Shown piece after piece: positions 6,128 through 9,079 of a stretch of 9,079 nt of DNA (position 1 is the stretch's first letter; every line of letters starts with the position of its first letter). The position numbers and the translations under genes were made by a program. The DNA is from JBAXLO01 sp037134755 (lineage in GTDB: Bacteria > Bacteroidota > Bacteroidia > Bacteroidales > JACABE01), in contig JBAXLO010000189.1 of the NCBI GenBank assembly GCA_037134755.1, positions 1 to 9,079 of the forward strand, given 5' to 3'. The notes under the pieces are model-generated. The model saw only the letters and a program-made list of their open reading frames with translations, had not been told where the DNA came from and did not search any database.

Positions 6128-6679
6128 TTCTTTATTATTTTAATTATTTTAATTGTGTTAATATATTTTATGATGTTTTATTTATGATGTAATTTTTAAA
6201 AAAAATTAATTATAAATAATAAAAGGATAGCTAACATATCAAAATGTTGACCGATGTATGAACAAACAGACGCCCACATTTTGAAATTTTGCCCATCGGT
6301 AACTTTACCAACAGCCCACTTTTTGAAAAATATGCCATCCTTTTCATCAATAAAAATGAATTTTTTTAAATTTAAAAGACATCTTATTAAAGAAATCTCA
6401 GAAATCTTAAAATAAAGTTCGTGGAAAGCTAGACTAAAGAAAGAATTGTTGAAAAAACTTGGTTTAATAAAAGATGCGCTTAAATGTTTATAATCACACA
6501 CTACAGCTTACATTCTTATTGTAATATCTATTGTTAGTAACTATAGGTCAAAGTTATGCATAATTAATAACAAATACATCCTATAATAAATCTTTATTTT
6601 AATAAGAATCTTTTTTTTCTTTGGAATGATAAATATTGTATACGAGACTTTTGTTATTTATACCTTCTTAAAATAAAAT
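6128..6679. other. AT-rich gene-free stretch between the broken gene and csp
   Basis: No convincing gene is seen. A 101-codon minus-strand frame (6196-6501) is rich in Phe, Ile and Leu and does not look like a real protein, although part of it contains the 42-bp repeats described separately. No exact TAnnTTTG box was found facing the minus-strand gene that starts at 6127. The rest is AT-rich without clear structure until the regulatory element at 6680. Confidence 0.55.
6214..6339 (-). repeat. Three degenerate 42-bp tandem units
   Basis: Read on the minus strand, three successive 42-base units occupy 6339-6298, 6297-6256 and 6255-6214. In translation they give DGIFFKKWA..., DGQNFKMWA... and IGQHFDMLA..., 14 residues each, with conservation confined to the first nine residues. 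The first two units share clear identity on the DNA level (plus strand GCCCACATTTTGAAATTTTG at 6272 versus GCCCACTTTTTGAAAAATAT at 6314). The period is the same as that of the array at 59-311, but the sequence is unrelated. It may be the remnant of a repeat-protein gene or an intergenic repeat. Confidence 0.6.
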
Positions 6680-6715
6680 GTGTGAATGATGTAACTTATT
6701 TCTTTAATTATGTAA
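6680..6715 (+). promoter_or_regulatory. Tandem direct-repeat activator-like site upstream of csp
   Basis: Begins GTGTGAATGATGTAA and ends TTTCTTTAATTATGTAA. It contains half-sites AATGATGTAA (6685-6694) and AATTATGTAA (6706-6715) offset by exactly 21 bp, two helical turns. The downstream half-site ends 22 bases before the -7 box, overlapping or abutting where a -33 element would be, as expected of an activator site. A 34/36 identical copy precedes the next gene. Confidence 0.75.
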
Positions 6716-6721
6716 CACCTC

Positions 6722-6735
6722 CCCTATGAATAGGG
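6722..6735. promoter_or_regulatory. Palindrome in the csp promoter spacer
   Basis: CCCTAT and ATAGGG form a perfect 6-bp inverted repeat with a GA centre, lying between the upstream element and the -7 box and ending two bases before that box. It is unusually GC-containing for this intergenic region. It may be an operator; the second promoter has a different palindrome (CGATCG, 7108-7113) at a similar place. Confidence 0.4.
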
Positions 6736-6737
6736 CG

Positions 6738-6745
6738 TACCTTTG
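6738..6745 (+). promoter_or_regulatory. Predicted -7 box of the cold-shock gene
   Basis: TACCTTTG matches TAnnTTTG exactly. It begins 58 bases after the start of the upstream element and 30 bases before the ATG. No -33 TTG is present at the usual spacing, which fits dependence on an activator. Confidence 0.65.
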
Positions 6746-6767
6746 CATTAATAAATAAATACATATA

Positions 6768-6959
6768 ATGAGTAAAGGAACAGTTAAATTTTTTAATGAT
6801 ACCAAAGGATTTGGATTCATTAAAGACGCAGATTCTTCGAAAGAATTTTTTGTACATTCAAATGGATTAAAAGAAAGTATCAAAGAGGGTGATGAAGTAA
6901 CTTTTGATTTGGAAGAAGGAAAAAAAGGTTTAAATGCCGTAAATGTAAAACGTTCATAG
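6768..6959 (+). CDS. Cold-shock domain protein
   Basis: A 63-residue single-domain cold-shock protein of the CspA family, an OB-fold that binds single-stranded RNA and DNA and melts mRNA secondary structure. The N terminus MSKGTVKFFNDTKGFGFI carries the RNP1 motif KGFGFI at 13-18. RNP2 is FFVHSNGL at 27-34, where the usual form is VFVHFSAI, so the phenylalanine after the histidine is replaced by serine. The family tryptophan in KWFN is Phe here, common in Bacteroidota relatives. Length is slightly below the usual 65-70. The leader is short, so the long cold-sensing 5' leader of E. coli cspA is absent. A hairpin terminator follows, so it is probably monocistronic. The family includes non-cold-induced members, so cold induction is not implied. 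Confidence 0.95.
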   Translation: MSKGTVKFFNDTKGFGFIKDADSSKEFFVHSNGLKESIKEGDEVTFDLEEGKKGLNAVNVKRS

Positions 6960-6984
6960 TTTACACAAGCTGACATTTTTAAAT

Positions 6985-7016
6985 TAAAGCCTTGCGTTAG
7001 GTGAGGCTTTATTTTA
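6985..7016 (+). terminator. Hairpin terminator after the cold-shock gene
   Basis: TAAAGCCT (6985-6992) and AGGCTTTA (7004-7011) form a perfect 8-bp stem around an 11-base loop, followed by TTTTAT. It starts 25 bases after the stop codon, as expected for intrinsic termination. Confidence 0.8.
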
Positions 7017-7059
7017 TCTACAATTAAATAATCTTAATAAAACAATAGATGCCGAAAAG

Positions 7060-7095
7060 GTGTGAATGATGTAAGTTTTTTCTTTAATTATGTAA
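7060..7095 (+). promoter_or_regulatory. Second copy of the tandem direct-repeat activator-like site
   Basis: 34 of 36 bases match the element before csp, differing only at 7075 and 7078, both in the linker between half-sites. Half-sites AATGATGTAA (7065-7074) and AATTATGTAA (7086-7095) are again 21 bp apart and the downstream one ends 22 bases before the -7 box. Flanking DNA on both sides is unrelated to the first copy. Confidence 0.75.
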
Positions 7096-7117
7096 GAGTA
7101 TTAGCCGCGATCGTACC

Positions 7118-7125
7118 TAATTTTG
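7118..7125 (+). promoter_or_regulatory. Predicted -7 box of the acidic-protein gene
   Basis: TAATTTTG matches TAnnTTTG exactly and begins 58 bases after the start of the upstream element, the same distance as at the cold-shock gene. It is 24 bases before the ATG. Confidence 0.65.
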
Positions 7126-7149
7126 TACTTTATAAATCATTAATATAAT

Positions 7150-7500
7150 ATGAAAGAAAAAGACAATAAACCGACAAACATTGGCTTGCTTACAGACAAT
7201 GCTGAAAAGAATCAGTTGCAAGGTTATCCAGTCTATCCGTCAAGCGAAGATATATACAAAAAATATCTTGAAGAAAAGGATATAAACCCCGAGGATATTA
7301 CCAAAGCAAAAGAGCCGAATGATAACAGTAGTAAGAATAATGAAAAAGATTTTGATGAAGATGTCTCAGGCAGCGACTTGGATGTTCCCGGTTCTGAATT
7401 AGATAATAGTAGGGAGGAAATAGGAAGTGAAGATGAAGAAAATAATTATTATAGTTTAGGTGGAGATAATCATAGTAATATGGATGAATATATAGGTTAA
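7150..7500 (+). CDS. Acidic, probably disordered Bacteroidota protein of unknown function
   Basis: A 116-residue, strongly acidic protein, rich in Asp, Glu, Asn and Ser, without signal peptide, membrane segment or cysteine. I recognise it only as a type of conserved hypothetical protein seen in Bacteroidota. Two segments look like the conserved ones: GYPVYPSSEDIY at 25-36 and the run from DFDEDVSGSDLDVPGSELD (67-85) into IGSEDEENNYYSLGGDNH (91-108). The region between, about 52-66, is low-complexity and probably variable. Composition suggests an intrinsically disordered cytoplasmic protein, possibly a stress-related binding partner; this is inference from composition and from the neighbouring universal stress and BON genes. 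Its promoter shares the 36-bp element of the cold-shock gene. There is no clear terminator between it and the next gene (83 bases). Confidence 0.85.
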   Translation: MKEKDNKPTNIGLLTDNAEKNQLQGYPVYPSSEDIYKKYLEEKDINPEDITKAKEPNDNSSKNNEKDFDEDVSGSDLDVPGSELDNSREEIGSEDEENNYYSLGGDNHSNMDEYIG

Positions 7501-7519
7501 TAAAAAGAGGGTTTGTTTC

Positions 7520-7554
7520 GTGTAAATAAAATAAAAATTCTTTAATAATGAATA
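7520..7554 (+). promoter_or_regulatory. Possible degenerate third copy of the upstream element
   Basis: The stretch begins GTGTAAATAAAATAA and continues TTCTTTAATAATGAATA, matching the ends of the two good elements with one base fewer between. No TAnnTTTG box lies at the expected distance, which would fall on the start codon of the universal stress gene, so it is either decayed or an AT-rich coincidence. Confidence 0.25.
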
Positions 7555-7583
7555 GTATTTAAATTTTAAATAAAAATAAAACA

Positions 7584-8069
7584 ATGAAAACAAAAAAGAT
7601 TACAAGAGTATTGATTGCAATGGATTATAGTCCAACTTCGCAAAAGGTAGCAGAAGAAGGATATACTTTAGCCAAGAGTATGGATGCTGAAGTTATATTG
7701 CTGCATGTGGCAATTGATCCTATTTTTTATTCTCATACAGAATATTCTCCGATAGTAGGGTTTACAGGTAACTTAGATATAGCTCCTTTGCAAAAGAATA
7801 GTGTTGAATTAGTAATAAATGAATCTCAAAACTTTCTTGATAAGTCAAAGATTCATTTAGGTGATGAAGCTATTCAAACTGTGGTAAAAGAAGGTGATTT
7901 TGCAGATTCAATAATAGAAACTGCTAAAGATTTACATGTAGATCTTATCGTTATGGGATCGCATAGTCATAGATGGTTGGATGAAATACTGATGGGAAGT
8001 GTAACAGAAAAGGTGTTGCACCAAACTACTATTCCTCTTTATATCATACCAACAAAGAAACTTAAATAA
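7584..8069 (+). CDS. Universal stress protein, UspA family
   Basis: A 161-residue single Usp domain (alpha/beta, cytoplasmic, normally dimeric). The N terminus has beta-1 with the nucleotide-contacting aspartate (VLIAMDYSPTSQ, Asp14), then ILLHV at 38-42. The C-terminal phosphate-binding region reads MGSHSHRWLDEILMGSVTEKVL (124-145). It aligns with the ATP-binding signature G-x2-G-x9-G-S, but the second glycine is Ser128, so ATP binding is plausible but not assured. The protein ends with the usual last strand (IPLYIIP). The BON-domain gene follows 14 bases later, indicating an operon. Usp proteins accumulate under starvation, oxidative or other stress, but the specific role is not readable from sequence. 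Confidence 0.93.
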   Translation: MKTKKITRVLIAMDYSPTSQKVAEEGYTLAKSMDAEVILLHVAIDPIFYSHTEYSPIVGFTGNLDIAPLQKNSVELVINESQNFLDKSKIHLGDEAIQTVVKEGDFADSIIETAKDLHVDLIVMGSHSHRWLDEILMGSVTEKVLHQTTIPLYIIPTKKLK

Positions 8070-8083
8070 ATAATATTAATAAA

Positions 8084-8743
8084 ATGAAAAAGAACGAAGA
8101 ATTGCAGAAAGACGTTCAAGACGCAATCAAATGGGAACCGTTGTTGAATGCAGCCGAAATTGGAGTTACTGCTAAAGATGGTATTGTTACGCTAACAGGT
8201 ATTGTAGATAACTTTGCTAAGAAACTTGAAGCTGAAGATGCTGCTAAGAAAGTTGACGGCGTAAAAGCTGTTGTTGAAAAGATAGTAGTAAATTTTGATC
8301 ACACAGATAAAACAAGTGATAATGAAATTGCTAACGGAGCATTAAATGCTTTGAAATGGAATTGGGGAGGTACTAGTGATAATGTTAAAATTAAAGTTGA
8401 GAATGGCTGGATCACTCTTGATGGAGAAGTGCAATGGAATTTTCAAAAGATAGCAACTAAAAAAGCAGTAAGCTCTATTATAGGAGTAAAAGGTGTAATA
8501 AATAATATCATAATTAAGTCGGAAACACATGACGAAATAGAAAGAAATGATATTGTAAGTGGAATTGCACGTATTTGGTCTTTAAATAAACAGGATATAA
8601 GAGTTAGTGTTTCTACTAATATAGTTACATTAACGGGTAAAGTTCGTTCGTTGTTCCAAAAAGATGAAGCAGAAAGAATAGCCTGGAATGCTCCGGGAGT
8701 TTTGTTTGTTGAAAACAATCTTACTGTTGAATATGATGATTAA
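8084..8743 (+). CDS. Cytoplasmic protein with three BON domains
   Basis: A 219-residue protein made almost wholly of three tandem BON domains at about 6-69, 79-144 and 153-215. Each shows an N-terminal helix, a strand pair with the conserved glycine (VTLTGIV, Gly39; ITLDGEV, Gly114; VTLTGKV, Gly185) and a closing segment of the GVxxVxNNI type. BON domains are thought to bind phospholipid or associate with membranes; OsmY of E. coli is a two-domain periplasmic example. Here there is no signal peptide (MKKNEELQKDVQDAIKW), so the protein is predicted to stay in the cytoplasm. It is 14 bases behind the universal stress gene, likely the same transcript, and the small membrane protein follows after 57 bases. 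The role in osmotic or envelope stress is inferred from the family and the neighbours. Confidence 0.92.
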   Translation: MKKNEELQKDVQDAIKWEPLLNAAEIGVTAKDGIVTLTGIVDNFAKKLEAEDAAKKVDGVKAVVEKIVVNFDHTDKTSDNEIANGALNALKWNWGGTSDNVKIKVENGWITLDGEVQWNFQKIATKKAVSSIIGVKGVINNIIIKSETHDEIERNDIVSGIARIWSLNKQDIRVSVSTNIVTLTGKVRSLFQKDEAERIAWNAPGVLFVENNLTVEYDD

Positions 8744-8800
8744 TAATATTGACAATAAAGTCATTAATAAAATAATATTAAATAATTAAAATAAAAACAT

Positions 8801-9019
8801 ATGTTATACACTAATTATTATTGGGGAATGCACCTTATGTGGTGGGTGGTTTGGCTTATATTACTTTTCTGGATATTCGCTTTGCCTTATGATATTCCTT
8901 ATCAACGTCAAAAGAAAGATTCTCCTCTTGATATTTTACAAAGAAGGTTTGCTTCAGGGGAAATTACAAATGAAGAGTATCAGGAAAAGAAAGAGATCAT
9001 TAAGAAAGATTTAGCTTAG
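8801..9019 (+). CDS. Small membrane protein with SHOCT domain
   Basis: A 72-residue protein with one hydrophobic, tryptophan-rich membrane segment (about residues 10-29, HLMWWVVWLILLFWIFALPY) followed by a short basic linker and a C-terminal SHOCT module (SPLDILQRRFASGEITNEEY and the following helix, about 41-71). SHOCT is a short helical module found at protein ends and is thought to mediate oligomerisation. The polar tail would lie in the cytoplasm by the positive-inside rule (RQKK after the segment). It is the last gene of the cluster, probably co-transcribed with uspA and the BON gene, and a strong terminator follows. The function is unknown. Use of the ATG at 8801 leaves a 57-base AT-rich gap upstream. 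Confidence 0.88.
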   Translation: MLYTNYYWGMHLMWWVVWLILLFWIFALPYDIPYQRQKKDSPLDILQRRFASGEITNEEYQEKKEIIKKDLA

Positions 9020-9045
9020 AAAAACGATATTCATTCAAGCTAATA

Positions 9046-9079
9046 AAAAGCACTTCTGTTTTAAAATAGGAGTGCTTTT
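9046..9079 (+). terminator. Strong hairpin terminator closing the stress cluster
   Basis: AAAAGCACTTCT (9046-9057) pairs with AGGAGTGCTTTT (9068-9079) over 12 bp with one G-U pair and a 10-base loop. The right arm ends in T's. It begins 26 bases after the last stop codon, and the window ends at its last base, so any further T-run is out of view. Confidence 0.8.

Noticed and set aside
6166..6192. TATGATGTAA at 6183-6192 and a nearby TTTATGATGT copy, resembling the csp half-sites
   Set aside because: The two copies are about 14 bp apart, not 21, there is no matching -7 box, and the orientation points away from the only nearby gene start on the minus strand.
6196..6501. 101-codon minus-strand frame in the gap before csp
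   Set aside because: Composition is that of translated AT-rich DNA (many Phe, Ile and Leu) and no promoter or recognisable domain is present. Only the embedded 42-bp repeats were kept.
6704..6976. 90-codon minus-strand frame across the cold-shock gene
   Set aside because: It is the antisense shadow of csp and its promoter; the plus strand carries a clear cold-shock domain.

Overview
The window looks like chromosomal DNA from a low-GC member of the Bacteroidota, probably a Bacteroidales/Marinilabiliales-type anaerobe or marine relative. The evidence is strongly AT-rich intergenic DNA, start codons without Shine-Dalgarno sequences, several exact TAnnTTTG boxes (the -7 element read by the Bacteroidota primary sigma factor), and gene families typical of the phylum. 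The genus cannot be fixed from sequence alone. Of the 11 genes with an assignable stop, nine end in TAA and two in TAG.

Layout. Positions 1-342 hold a 42-bp minisatellite of six direct units plus one inverted partial unit, followed by AT-rich DNA. Next comes an Rrf2-family regulator (653-1051, +), convergent with a small DmpI-like tautomerase (1090-1284, -). The tautomerase is divergent from tyrS (1436-2713, +), with a 9-bp tandem repeat in the shared intergenic region. An 816-bp gene-free stretch (2714-3529) carries degenerate repeats. It is followed by a two-gene unit, panB (pantothenate synthesis) and an RluA-type pseudouridine synthase (3530-5098, +). Convergent to that is an unrecognised gene, 5174-6127 (-), broken by one in-frame TGA.

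The right third (6680-9079, +) is a compact stress-type cluster: a cold-shock protein, an acidic Bacteroidota-specific protein, a universal stress protein, a triple-BON-domain protein and a small membrane protein with a SHOCT tail, closed by a strong hairpin terminator at the window edge. The most notable signal is here. The cold-shock gene and the acidic-protein gene share a 36-bp upstream element (34/36 identical) containing two direct half-sites exactly 21 bp apart. Each element sits at exactly the same distance from a TAnnTTTG -7 box, and the DNA on both sides is unrelated. This looks like a tandem activator site controlling a small stress regulon. Everything about the regulator is inference.

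No tRNA, rRNA, CRISPR array, insertion sequence or complete mobile element was recognised. The housekeeping genes (tyrS, panB, rluA-type) look intact and ordinary.
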